Notes under the pieces: model-generated
The model's database searches: none
Told to the model about the DNA's origin: nothing
What the model saw: the letters and a program-made list of their open reading frames with translations, nothing else
From: Paenibacillus puerhi
Lineage (GTDB): Bacteria; Bacillota; Bacilli; Paenibacillales; NBRC-103111
NCBI RefSeq assembly: GCF_009846885.1
Contig: NZ_WUWM01000027.1
Span: 1-64,000 of the forward strand
Direction: 5' to 3'
Length of the DNA stretch: 64,000 nucleotides
Part shown: positions 1 through 7,544 of the stretch, piece after piece
How the letters are laid out: each line of letters starts with the position of its first letter
Numbering within the stretch: position 1 is the first letter of the stretch
Program-made: the position numbers and the translations under genes

Positions 1-17
1 ACATGTTTCGTCACTCC

Positions 18-61
18 ATCTGCAAGGTTTTTGAGCGTTTTGCCACGTTTTCCTTGCAGAT
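18..61. repeat. Inverted repeat at the left edge
   Basis: Two perfect 10-bp arms, ATCTGCAAGG at 18-27 and CCTTGCAGAT at 52-61, flank a 24-bp T-rich loop. It lies just past the broken end of the GNAT fragment. It could be a terminator-like hairpin or the end of a lost mobile element; the sequence does not decide. Confidence 0.5.
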
Positions 62-113
62 ATATTCGACGGAAATGCCCGGTAACCCTTGTGAAATATG
101 GATTTATTCGCAT

Positions 114-398
114 TCAGCAAGCCCTAAGTAGCTTCTCGTTTAATTTATGTCTTAACTTCCCATATGCAACGGGTTTTCCATCTGCGTACATCCAATAAAT
201 TGTTTGGGGTACATAACCATCTGGAAGATCTATTGCCTGTGAAATTTGAACTTGTCGAGCTAAACTTCTCTTAAATAATTCATAATCATTCTCGGGAAAA
301 TTTGAAGTAAAACCATTCTCCCCTAATCCTATTTCCTGCAACATCTCAAAGATATCTTGACCGTCAGATTCACTTAATTCTTTTAATTCAATCTGCAT
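114..398 (-). pseudogene. GNAT acetyltransferase, 3'-truncated fragment
   Basis: This encodes the first 94 residues of a GNAT-type N-acetyltransferase. The strand segment IYWMYADGKPVAYGKLRH is typical of the family just before the acetyl-CoA pyrophosphate loop. The frame then stops after KLLRAC, where a complete enzyme (about 165-175 residues) would continue into the cofactor-binding half. I chose the ATG at 396-398 because an AAAGAGG ribosome binding site lies about 8 bases upstream; the longer frame runs into the neighbouring inverted-repeat element. GC content is clearly lower than the window average, as in the toxin-antitoxin pair nearby. The fragment is unlikely to be active because the acetyl-CoA site is missing. 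Confidence 0.6.
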
Positions 399-433
399 TG
401 ATTCAACCTCTTTGCTAAGATTTTTGGCGGTTT

Positions 434-600
434 CAGATAACGTTTTTGCATTCACGACGTTGAGAACCTTAAGGCCCATAGGGCCGGGGTGGCTCCGCCA
501 CTTAGGTTCGCAGATGTGTCCGCCTGAATCCGCCTCCCTGCTTCCCACTTCGGGCGGACCGAGGGGCGCAAGCCCCGATGCGTGAATGCTGTGTTATCTG
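434..600. repeat. 167-bp imperfect inverted-repeat element
   Basis: The outer arms CAGATAAC (434-441) and GTTATCTG (593-600) and the inner arms GCATTCACG (448-456) and CGTGAATGC (581-589) are perfect complements. They are separated by unequal spacers of 6 and 3 bases. The interior contains further small hairpins (GTGGC/GCCAC near 489-502, GGGGC/GCCCC near 563-575). No coding frame is convincing. The layout resembles a MITE or an integron-attC-like folded site. The terminal bases do not match the classical attC core, so neither label is secure. Confidence 0.45.
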
Positions 601-716
601 ATGCCGGTGCCTTCTTGAAATATCCTTCAAAAAAGTTCTTTACTCTTAATACCTACAGATAAGTCTTTGAAGATGTTATAATGGATATTATTAATGGTGG
701 AAGGGAGTTGTTGGTC

Positions 717-953
717 TTGGCGGTTAGTAAGGAACGAATTAACTATCTAATAAATCAATTATCAGAAAAAGATCTTGGACTCATTACCGACATCATTGAA
801 CGACTTGCCCAAAATAATAAACAAACCAATATTTCTATCGACGACGAACCCACTACTGAAGATGATCTAAGTGCAATTCGAGCTGCTCATAAAGCAATCA
901 AACAAGGTGAACTAATTAACCTAAAGGACATTGAACATGAGCTACGAAATTAA
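717..953 (+). CDS. Antitoxin of a type II toxin-antitoxin pair
   Basis: A 78-residue acidic protein, the likely antitoxin of the RelE/ParE-type toxin that follows. The N-terminal half (AVSKERINYLINQLSEKD) looks like a short helical DNA-binding or dimerisation region. The C-terminal half, rich in Asp and Glu (SIDDEPTTEDDLSAIRAA), resembles the toxin-wrapping tail of such antitoxins. I prefer the TTG at 717 because GGAAGGGAG lies about 9 bases upstream; an in-frame ATG at 681 gives 90 residues but lacks a good site. The gene overlaps the toxin by 17 bases, the usual coupled arrangement. Such antitoxins normally repress their own operon. Confidence 0.7.
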   Translation: MAVSKERINYLINQLSEKDLGLITDIIERLAQNNKQTNISIDDEPTTEDDLSAIRAAHKAIKQGELINLKDIEHELRN

Positions 954-1203
954 GATCTACAAAGAAGTATTGAAAAGTATCCAAAAACTAGATAAGCCAA
1001 CTAGGAATCGGATTCTAGACCATATAAATATCTTAGCAGAAGATCCCAGACATCCGGAGTTAGATATCCAAAAAATGCAGGGTATCGACAATCACTTCCG
1101 ACTTCGGGTAGGCTCATACAGAACCATATGTTCAATTTTTGATGATCAATTAATTATTGTAGTAATAAAAGTTGGCTCACGTGGAGATATTTACAAATCT
1201 TGA
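937..1203 (+). CDS. RelE/ParE family toxin
   Basis: An 88-residue basic protein of the RelE/ParE fold. Family features are the start SYEIKIYKEVLKSIQKLDK, a central HPELDIQKMQGIDNHFRLRVG block, and the terminal strands YRTICSIFDDQLIIVVIKVGSRGDIYK, which match the usual R-x-G-x-Y-R pattern followed by a closing strand with HR/SRGDIY. RelE members cleave mRNA on the ribosome and ParE members inhibit gyrase; I cannot tell which applies. The ATG at 937 lies inside the antitoxin frame; a TTG at 931 would add two residues. The pair has lower GC than its surroundings, consistent with horizontal acquisition. Confidence 0.8.
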   Translation: MSYEIKIYKEVLKSIQKLDKPTRNRILDHINILAEDPRHPELDIQKMQGIDNHFRLRVGSYRTICSIFDDQLIIVVIKVGSRGDIYKS

Positions 1204-1355
1204 GACTCTTGAATTAGCAAGTGTCTTTTTAATTTCTTCAATATGTTTGCACCGGTTTCACATAACGTCTTTTCCACGAACTTCGTGAATACCTTCCATC
1301 TCACCTTTTCCTCGAAGTTCGTCGATGCCTACTATCTGTCCTTATCCCCGAAGCG

Positions 1356-2472
1356 TCACTCCCACACCATGTCATCCAGAGGGCTTTTAATCCGCCTCAC
1401 ATCCTTGATACTCACATGCGTGTATCGTTCAGTTGTCCGTGTACTTTGATGCCCCAGAAGCTCCTGAATATAACGAATATCAATCCGGACCCTCCAGCAA
1501 ATGCGTTGCAAAGGAATGGCGCAGAACATGGATACTTACTTTTTTGGTTACTCCAGATACGGATAATGCCTGGACAAACAGCTTCTGAGCGGAACGCTCA
1601 GTCAAATGGCGCGTCTTGTCCTGTCCCGGAAACAGCCATTTCTCCGGTTTGTCTTGCTCCAAGTAGGTTTGTAACAGCGCGTAGGCGGCCTCAGACAAAA
1701 GAGTGAGCCGGTCTTTCCTTCCCTTACCTTGACGGATCCGCAATGTCTTGCGTTCATGATCAACATCCCGGAGCTGCAATCGCACCACTTCACTTACACG
1801 CAGGCCAGAAGAATAGGTGAGGTGCAGGATAGCTCGATGCTTCAGATTTTCCGTTGCTTTCAAGATACGCAGTACTTCCCCTCGCGACAATACCTGGGGA
1901 AGCTTGCTCTCCTTCTTAGGCCGGACGTAAGGCGTGGTGACAGGCTGCTGACACCATAAAATTAAATCGCGCTTATCGCCTGATTCACATAAGCATGGGA
2001 GCATCCGCGATCCAGCAGCGATAAAGATTGTTGTTGAACATCATCCTCGTGCCCCCGGTGCTTAGAGGCTTGGGCAACATTCAGAAAAAGGCTCAACTTG
2101 ATTCCGGTAAGCCTTGACCGTTTGCGGGCTGTAACCTCTCAGCCGCAGAGCCTGCTCCAGAGCCTGCCTTTCAGCCCGACTCCATGCCGGCCAATGACTG
2201 CTTGAGGCCAAGCTTGTCGAACCAGTCTTCTACCCGTCGCTAAATAAATAGCATTCCTCCTGTAAGCTTGGATCCACTTGTATCTCCACATCCGAAAATG
2301 TCTCAAGAAACTTCTCTACAACCTCCAAGGTATACGGAATGGTCCATACCGACTCTTGCAGGACCCAGACTCTTCCCGGCAAGGTTCGTATTCGCTCTAC
2401 CCCATCTTTCCAATAGCGAAGCAGCTTAACGGCCAGTTCGGTCTCATTTCGCTTGGTAATAGCAATGACCAT
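1356..2472 (-). pseudogene. Tyrosine recombinase, decayed by nonsense and frameshift lesions
   Basis: Remnants of one XerC/XerD-like integrase lie end to end. From the start at 2472 (GGAGGGAGA site) the order is: an N-terminal extension MVIAITKRNETELAVKLL; a TAG stop at 2230-2232; the SAM-like core-binding region (RLRGYSPQTVKAYRNQV); a frame change near 2090 into LFLNVAQASKHRG; another near 1960; then the catalytic domain with SSGLRVSEVVRL (first Arg) and HVLRHSFATHLLEG. A last frameshift near 1480 moves ELLGHQSTRTTERYTHVS, with the catalytic His and nucleophile Tyr, into a different frame that ends at 1356. All catalytic residues can be read but no single frame contains them. Four lesions argue for an old pseudogene rather than sequencing error. 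Confidence 0.8.
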
Positions 2473-2513
2473 AATATCTCCCTCCATTATAGCAGCGCAC
2501 CCACAATGTGGAA

Positions 2514-2560
2514 ATCAAAAAAAGGAGGCCCACGCCGTCTTCCTGACAGCGTGGCCTCCC
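2514..2560 (-). terminator. Rho-independent terminator of the SPFH gene
   Basis: GGAGGCC-CACGC (2524-2535) pairs with GCGTGGCCTCC (2549-2559) with one bulged C. On the minus strand the hairpin is followed by seven T. It sits about 150 bases past the stop of the SPFH gene. Confidence 0.8.
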
Positions 2561-2705
2561 GATGCTTTCGGTATGCCCTTCGTATGGATAAATCATAGCA
2601 TGAGAACGATGCCTTCGTCACGTCCAGTCCTACCTAGGATAAGCCGACTGAGGCGGATTAACTTGCGTCAGCCAAGACCGCCCAGCCTGACGTGTGCGCC
2701 CTCAC

Positions 2706-3647
2706 TCACTCCCTCCCGCCTGCCCGATCCGCCCGCAGCATATCGCCGATCGCTCCGATGCTGCCCAGCGTCTCAAGCGCCTTGGTCGGGATGAATACTT
2801 TATTGGCTGAGCCGGAGGCGATATCGCGCAGCGCCTCCAGCGACCGGTAGGTAAGCACCTGGTCATCCAGCCCGCCCTCGCGGAGCAGCTCGATCCGTCG
2901 TTTCTCGGCCTCGGCCACGGCCTGGATGGCCTTCGCCTCGCCGAGAGCCTCCAGCTCCTGGGCCTGGCGCAGCCCTTCGGCTTCGCGGATGCGGGCTTCT
3001 TTGTCGCCCTCGGCCTTCAGTATCTTGCTCTGCTTGTCGCCTTCCGCCCGAAGGATCATATCCTGCTTGGCTGCCTCCGCCTCGAGGACGATGGCTCGCT
3101 TGCTCCGCTCGGCCTTCATTTGCTTATCCATCGCTTCCTGGATATCCTTGGGCGGTTGGATGTCGATGACTTCGACGCGTTCGATCCGGACGCCCCATTT
3201 CTCCGTCGCCTCATCCAGAGCCACGCGGATGTCTGTGGAAATTTTCTCCCGGCCGGATAGCGTTTCGTCCAGCTCCATTTTCCCGATAATTTGCCGCATG
3301 GTAGCCGTGCTGATGTTGCGTACCCCGTACACATAATCCGAGATGCCGTAAGTTGCCTGCTCAGGCCCGGTGACCTGGTAGAAAATGATCGTATCGATCT
3401 GCACCTGCACGTTGTCCTTGGTAATCACCGTCTGCGGCGGCACGTTGGCTTGCTGAATCCGCAGGTCATGGTAGGTGCGCACATGATCGATCACCGGTAC
3501 GAGCACGTTGACTCCCGGGGTCAACAGCCGATTGAACTTGCCGAGCCGCTCTACGATGCCGACTCGCTGCTGCGGCACGATCTTGATCGACATGGCCGCG
3601 AACACGATCACGATCAGCAGGATCACGACAACTACCAGCATTCCCAT
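2706..3647 (-). CDS. SPFH/Band-7 domain protein (stomatin-like, QmcA type)
   Basis: A 313-residue membrane-anchored scaffold protein of the stomatin/paraslipin family. Residues 2-20 are a hydrophobic anchor. The SPFH domain follows, with VPQQRVGIVERLGKFNR and the NVQVQIDTIIFYQV strand. An Ala/Glu/Lys-rich coiled coil occupies about 175-260 (repeats of LEAEAAKQ and LRAEGDKQ). Family members oligomerise in membrane microdomains and are usually paired with an NfeD protein. That is the case here: the upstream NfeD stop abuts this ATG directly (TAAATG), so the two are translationally coupled. A terminator follows. The function is inferred from the family; a protease-control or membrane-fluidity role is likely but not shown. 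Confidence 0.9.
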   Translation of the reverse strand: MGMLVVVVILLIVIVFAAMSIKIVPQQRVGIVERLGKFNRLLTPGVNVLVPVIDHVRTYHDLRIQQANVPPQTVITKDNVQVQIDTIIFYQVTGPEQATYGISDYVYGVRNISTATMRQIIGKMELDETLSGREKISTDIRVALDEATEKWGVRIERVEVIDIQPPKDIQEAMDKQMKAERSKRAIVLEAEAAKQDMILRAEGDKQSKILKAEGDKEARIREAEGLRQAQELEALGEAKAIQAVAEAEKRRIELLREGGLDDQVLTYRSLEALRDIASGSANKVFIPTKALETLGSIGAIGDMLRADRAGGRE

Positions 3648-4088
3648 TTAACCATCTCCTTCGACTTGTTGGACGATCAAGTGCGCGCTGCCCCTGGCGG
3701 TAACGATAACGGAGGCTCCCTCGGCGAGCCGTTCCCCCGACTCGGAGTAGGCGCTCCACGTTTCGCTGCCTACCTTGACGATTCCCTGCTTTCCCGGCTC
3801 GATCGTCTCCAGCACGATGCCTAGCTTGCCGACCAGCTCATCCACGGCGTCCTTGTAGCTGCCCGATGTGCTGAAGCGGCGGGTAATCGGCTTCGTGAAC
3901 AGGGTCAGCACCAGCACAACGAGGCATCCAACCAGCACTTGCGCGACGATGGATGCCGGAAACAACCAGGCAACGATAGCAGCAGCGATGGCCCCGACAG
4001 CGATCCATAGCAAGTAAAAGGTAAGCGTCATCATCTCGGCAATCAACAAAACACCGGCAGCGATCAACCATACCGCCCATAGCTCCAT
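3648..4088 (-). CDS. NfeD family membrane protein
   Basis: A 146-residue short NfeD protein. Three hydrophobic helices span about residues 4-75 (IAEMMTLTFYLLWIAVG is typical). The soluble C-terminal OB-fold domain, about 85-146, carries VGKLGIVLETIEPGKQGIVKV and the closing GASVIVTARGS motif. It lacks the N-terminal serine protease domain of long NfeD proteins. It is the first gene of a two-gene unit with the SPFH protein, an association conserved in bacteria. The OB domain is thought to bind or regulate SPFH oligomers. Confidence 0.9.
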   Translation of the reverse strand: MELWAVWLIAAGVLLIAEMMTLTFYLLWIAVGAIAAAIVAWLFPASIVAQVLVGCLVVLVLTLFTKPITRRFSTSGSYKDAVDELVGKLGIVLETIEPGKQGIVKVGSETWSAYSESGERLAEGASVIVTARGSAHLIVQQVEGDG

Positions 4089-4299
4089 ACGGTTCCACCC
4101 CCTTCCTCTCTCGGAGAAATTGCAAGCCGCGGGCTCTTCTCCAGCGCCTTTTTCTCCGTCTTAACAAGATATGTCGGCTAGAGGAAAGCTATGTTCTTAT
4201 TCGTATACCGGTAGCCGCCAATATCCGACGGGAGCGCTCCGGTCATTATCCAAATGATGGAGCATCGCTGCTCCGAATGGCCCAGCCCCGCTGCACGCC

Positions 4300-4330
4300 A
4301 AAAAGAGCAGCTGAACGCATCAGTTGCTCT
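4300..4330 (-). terminator. Terminator after ilvA and the small ORF
   Basis: An 11-bp stem with one G-T pair (4304-4314 with 4320-4330) and a 5-base loop is followed on the minus strand by five T. It closes the ilvA transcription unit. Confidence 0.75.
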
Positions 4331-4405
4331 TCTTCATGGGCTTTGACGAGGCATGCCCCGACTAGCCGCCAAGGGACTCGCACTCCGTGGCAGCTGCCGA
4401 TGCCG

Positions 4406-4567
4406 CTAAGGCCGGGTCGTGCAGCAGCGCCGGAGAATCCTCGCGTTCCGGTCATGGGCGCTGCCCGTCTCCGACTTGTCGGCCGGCTTCCACCGGTCAT
4501 CGTCGTCGTCATAATCGTCATAATCCTCCAGGATCGTGTCCGTGTTCGGCTGATCCTTCTCCTGCAT
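4406..4567 (-). CDS. Small acidic hypothetical protein, 53 residues
   Basis: A short frame of 53 codons lies 40 bases past ilvA on the same strand and before the shared terminator. Its ATG at 4567 has a strong AAGGAGG about 8 bases upstream, which is the main support. The protein begins MQEKDQPNTDTILEDY and has an Asp/Tyr-rich stretch, then a basic tail ending in RILRRCCTTRP. No signal peptide, membrane segment or family is recognisable. It could be a co-transcribed small protein of unknown role or a chance frame. The ribosome binding site, the position inside the operon and the terminator placement favour a real gene. Confidence 0.45.
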   Translation of the reverse strand: MQEKDQPNTDTILEDYDDYDDDDDRWKPADKSETGSAHDRNARILRRCCTTRP

Positions 4568-4607
4568 GTGCCGCGCCCTCCTTCTCTCTCCCCGCCCGCC
4601 TCAGATC

Positions 4608-5861
4608 TCAGATCAACAGATTGAACAGATACGGGTCCTTGTTAATTTCACTATATTGCAGTCCCCGCTCATCCATGCGCTTCAGCAGAGGAAGATAGTC
4701 CTCCTTGTGCTTAAGCTCGATGCCGACCAGCGCCGGACCGTTCTCCTTGCTCGTCTTCTTCGTATACTCGAAGCGGGTGATATCATCGTTAGGTCCGAGC
4801 ACGAATTCCAGAAATTCGCGCAAGGCTCCCGCACGCTGCGGGAAGTTAACCATGAAGTAATGCTTCAGCCCCTCATAGATCAGCGAGCGTTCCTTGATTT
4901 CCTGCATCCGGTCGATATCGTTATTGCCTCCGCTTATAATGCACACGACGTGCTTGCCGGCAATCTGCTCGCGGTAGAAATCCAGCGCCGCAACCGGCAG
5001 CGCTCCGGCCGGCTCGGCGACGATAGCATTTTCGTTGTAGAGCTCCAGGATGGTCGTACACACCTTTCCTTCGGGAACGACGACAATATCGTCCACCACT
5101 TCACGGACGATCTCATAGTTCAGCTCCCCGACACGCTTCACTGCGGTGCCATCGACGAATTTGTCGATTTCGCCGAGCGTAACGATGCCACCGGCTTCCA
5201 GCGACTGACTCATCGAAGGGGCTCCGGTCGCTTCCACGCCGATCACCCGGGTGGCTGGGCTGATGCTTTTGACATAGATGCCAACGCCCGCCATCAGACC
5301 GCCGCCCCCGATCCCTCCGAAGACGAAATCTACCGGCTCCCGCATATCGGTTACCAGTTCCATCCCTACTGTGCCTTGTCCCGCGACCACCTTGGGATCC
5401 TCGAACGGGTGGATAAAGGTCATCCCCTCCCGCTCCGCGCAAGCGACGGCCTCCCGCAGCGAATCGTCGAAGGTATCGCCGGACAGCAGCACCTCCACAA
5501 ACTCGCCGCCAAACAGCTTAACCTGCGAGATTTTCTGCCGCGGCGTTGTCGTCGGCATGTAGATTTTTCCGGGAATCTCCAAAGCCTTGCACGAAAAAGC
5601 GACGCCTTGAGCATGATTGCCCGCGCTGGCGCACACCACGCCCTTGGCAAGCCGCTCATCCGGCAGACTGCGGATCATATGGTAGGCGCCGCGAATCTTG
5701 AAGGAACGGACAACCTGAAGATCCTCCCGCTTCAAGTACACGTGGCAGCCGTATCTTTCGGATAAAATATAATTTTTCTGCAGCGGAGTATGCGTCACGA
5801 CGTCCTTGAGCACATGGCTCGCCATCATAATGTCTTCCAGCTTCACGCGATTGTCATTCAT
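4608..5861 (-). CDS. ilvA: Threonine dehydratase (threonine ammonia-lyase)
   Basis: This PLP enzyme deaminates L-threonine to 2-oxobutanoate, the first step of isoleucine synthesis. It has 417 residues, as in the Bacillus-type IlvA. The PLP lysine is Lys55 in SFKIRGA; SAGNHAQG at 79-86 and the glycine loop GGIGGGG at 182-188 bind the cofactor phosphate; SGGNND is near 310. A single ACT-like regulatory domain follows from about residue 333 (GLKHYFMVNFPQRAGALREFL), shorter than the two-domain form of enterobacteria. An AGGAGG site precedes the start. I saw no T-box in the 140-bp upstream gap. Confidence 0.93.
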   Translation of the reverse strand: MNDNRVKLEDIMMASHVLKDVVTHTPLQKNYILSERYGCHVYLKREDLQVVRSFKIRGAYHMIRSLPDERLAKGVVCASAGNHAQGVAFSCKALEIPGKIYMPTTTPRQKISQVKLFGGEFVEVLLSGDTFDDSLREAVACAEREGMTFIHPFEDPKVVAGQGTVGMELVTDMREPVDFVFGGIGGGGLMAGVGIYVKSISPATRVIGVEATGAPSMSQSLEAGGIVTLGEIDKFVDGTAVKRVGELNYEIVREVVDDIVVVPEGKVCTTILELYNENAIVAEPAGALPVAALDFYREQIAGKHVVCIISGGNNDIDRMQEIKERSLIYEGLKHYFMVNFPQRAGALREFLEFVLGPNDDITRFEYTKKTSKENGPALVGIELKHKEDYLPLLKRMDERGLQYSEINKDPYLFNLLI

Positions 5862-5907
5862 GGTAACGCTCCCTCCTGTCTCTCTCTTAAAGTCATCTCT
5901 CTATTAT

Positions 5908-5968
5908 ACACGCAAAACCGCCCTTTCCGATAGCCGAGAGGCTTCGAAAAGGGCGGTTCGCTTGCGTG
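5908..5968 (-). terminator. Strong intergenic hairpin after the SLH gene
   Basis: An 11-bp perfect stem (AACCGCCCTTT with AAAGGGCGGTT, 5916-5958) is extended by CACGC/GCGTG. It encloses a small AGCC-GAGA-GGCT hairpin. On the minus strand it is followed by TTTT and then a TATAAT-like element that may belong to the ilvA promoter. Confidence 0.75.
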
Positions 5969-6003
5969 TAAAGCTAACCTTTTTCTCTGTACATGACTTC
6001 TAT

Positions 6004-7248
6004 TTATTTGATAATGATGGTGTGAACGGATTGTTGCTTGCCGCGCAGCTCGATCGAGCGGCCGGCCGTCAGCAGGCTGACGTCGCCGGAAATATATACA
6101 TTTTGAGCCACGTTGTATACAGCGGTTTGAACACCGCCGCCATCAACAGCCTGGTTGATCGAGAGCGTGCCCAGCGAGCCTTGGGAATTCAGCGTGTAGC
6201 CGTTGAGCGTACCTGTCACGACAAAGTCGACCGTTTGCCCGTTATCGCCGGCCATCTTCGTCACTTCCACGAAGATCGCTTTGCCGCCATATGTGCGGAC
6301 CAGCACCTGATCGCCGGTTAAGATCTGGCTTGGCGATACGCGAACGCCATTGCGGAAGATATAAGCCGAGCCGTCCAGCTCTACGTTGATGATTTCATTG
6401 TTAGCTGCTTTCACGGACAAGAGGCTGTTCGCCACAGGCGCGGTTACGGTCCCTTTGTACGCTGTGTTATCCGGCAGCTGGCTGCCCGTGCGGTCCAGCA
6501 GCGCAGCGAGCTCGGCACGCGTCACCGGCTGGTTCGGACGGAATGTATTATCCGAGTAGCCGTCGATCAGACCCTTCTCCAGCGCCACGGCAATATAGCC
6601 GACGGAGCCTGCCGGGATTTTATTCGCATCCTTGAACGGCAGCTTGGCATTCATCTTGGACTTCGCTTCATTCTGCAGCTTGAGCGCCTTCACCAGCAGC
6701 GTCGTAGCCCACAGACGGTCTGCTTCCTTATCCGGCTGCACGGCGGCATCCGTCTCAGCGAACAGGTCGTTCTGCAGCGCTACGGACACGTAGCCGACCG
6801 CCCACGAATATTTATCTTTTACTTTATTGGCATCGGTAAAATTAAGATTCGCTTGCTTCGCTTCAGCCGACTCGGCCTGGTCGCGCAGTCCCATCAAGCG
6901 GACAGCCGCCGTAATGGCCTCGATACGCGATATTGTCTTGCGCGGCTGGAACGTGCCGTCCTCATAGCCTTCGAATACTTGCTTGGAAGCCAGACTTGCA
7001 ATGTATCTTGCCGCCCATTCCACGTCGCTGCCCTTCAAATCGTCGAAGCTCAGCTTGATCTTGCCATTGCCATTCCCAGGCTTGATATCAGACCAGTTGC
7101 GGGATTGCTCGGATTTGTAGTCTTTGTCGCGCTTGTCATTATCGCGTCCCTTGCCCTTGCCGTTGTCGGCAAATGCCGCTGTAGATCCGCCCATCACCAT
7201 CACCAGCGCTAATCCGGATACGATGGTCTTTTTAATTATAGGGTTCAT
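6004..7248 (-). CDS. S-layer homology (SLH) domain protein
   Basis: An exported 414-residue protein. The signal peptide runs IIKKTIVSGLALVMVMGG to a cleavage near AFA-DN. A short charged linker rich in Lys, Asp and Gly follows. Three SLH modules span about residues 65-255, recognised by FDDLKGSDVEWAARYIASL, the conserved GYEDGTFQPRKTISRIEA and GYSDNTFRPNQPVTRAEL. The C-terminal 150 residues are beta-rich and unassigned. SLH modules bind pyruvylated secondary cell-wall polymers, so the protein should be anchored at the cell surface. I chose the ATG at 7248 over 7254 because GAGGAG is then 8 bases away. The upstream 250 bases contain a structured leader with an internal terminator. Confidence 0.85.
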   Translation of the reverse strand: MNPIIKKTIVSGLALVMVMGGSTAAFADNGKGKGRDNDKRDKDYKSEQSRNWSDIKPGNGNGKIKLSFDDLKGSDVEWAARYIASLASKQVFEGYEDGTFQPRKTISRIEAITAAVRLMGLRDQAESAEAKQANLNFTDANKVKDKYSWAVGYVSVALQNDLFAETDAAVQPDKEADRLWATTLLVKALKLQNEAKSKMNAKLPFKDANKIPAGSVGYIAVALEKGLIDGYSDNTFRPNQPVTRAELAALLDRTGSQLPDNTAYKGTVTAPVANSLLSVKAANNEIINVELDGSAYIFRNGVRVSPSQILTGDQVLVRTYGGKAIFVEVTKMAGDNGQTVDFVVTGTLNGYTLNSQGSLGTLSINQAVDGGGVQTAVYNVAQNVYISGDVSLLTAGRSIELRGKQQSVHTIIIK

Positions 7249-7359
7249 GTTCATATCTCCTCTACGTCATATTGTCAAAGATAAGCTTCAGAACCTTCGC
7301 GAAGGGTTTCTGGATTCACTAGAATACGTTCGCCGGTTGGAAAATTTTTGAGGGGGTGC

Positions 7360-7480
7360 GGCTGTGCAAATAAAAAAAGCTGCAGAAAATGAAAGCGGGA
7401 AATACCCACGCTTCCCTGCTTACCAGGCATCCTGTAACCGTCGATCCTCCAAACCGCATAACCGATATGGACTCAACGGT
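7360..7480 (-). ncRNA. Candidate attenuator leader of the SLH gene
   Basis: On the minus strand, GCAGGGAAGCG pairs with CGCTTTC-ATTTT-CTGC around an inner GGG/CCC. It is followed by seven T near 7371-7378: an intrinsic terminator 115-180 bases upstream of the SLH start, with no minus-strand gene before it. Just upstream, CAGG-ATG-CCTG and CCTG-GTAAG-CAGG are mutually exclusive hairpins that share arms. This layout suggests conditional termination (riboswitch or attenuator). It matches no riboswitch consensus I know. A second strong hairpin around CTTCGCGAAG lies at 7290-7313. Confidence 0.4.
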
Positions 7481-7544
7481 CGCCGCACTGACAAAAAGAT
7501 GGTAAACTGGACAAGACAATGAACGAAGGAGTGAATTTCCCCAC

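Noticed and set aside
434..600. Integron attC site
   Set aside because: The end bases do not fit the RYYYAAC/GTTRRRY core, gene orientations do not fit a cassette, and no IntI gene is seen. Kept only as a generic inverted-repeat element.
4566..5765. 399-codon plus-strand frame opposite ilvA
   Set aside because: Antisense to a well-conserved PLP enzyme; composition is that of a mirrored frame.
5861..6004. T-box leader for ilvA
   Set aside because: The gap is only 140 bases and is taken up by a terminator; no T-box sequence is visible.
7360..7480. Cyclic-di-GMP or c-di-AMP riboswitch
   Set aside because: I compared the leader with the conserved core strings of these classes as I remember them and found no match.
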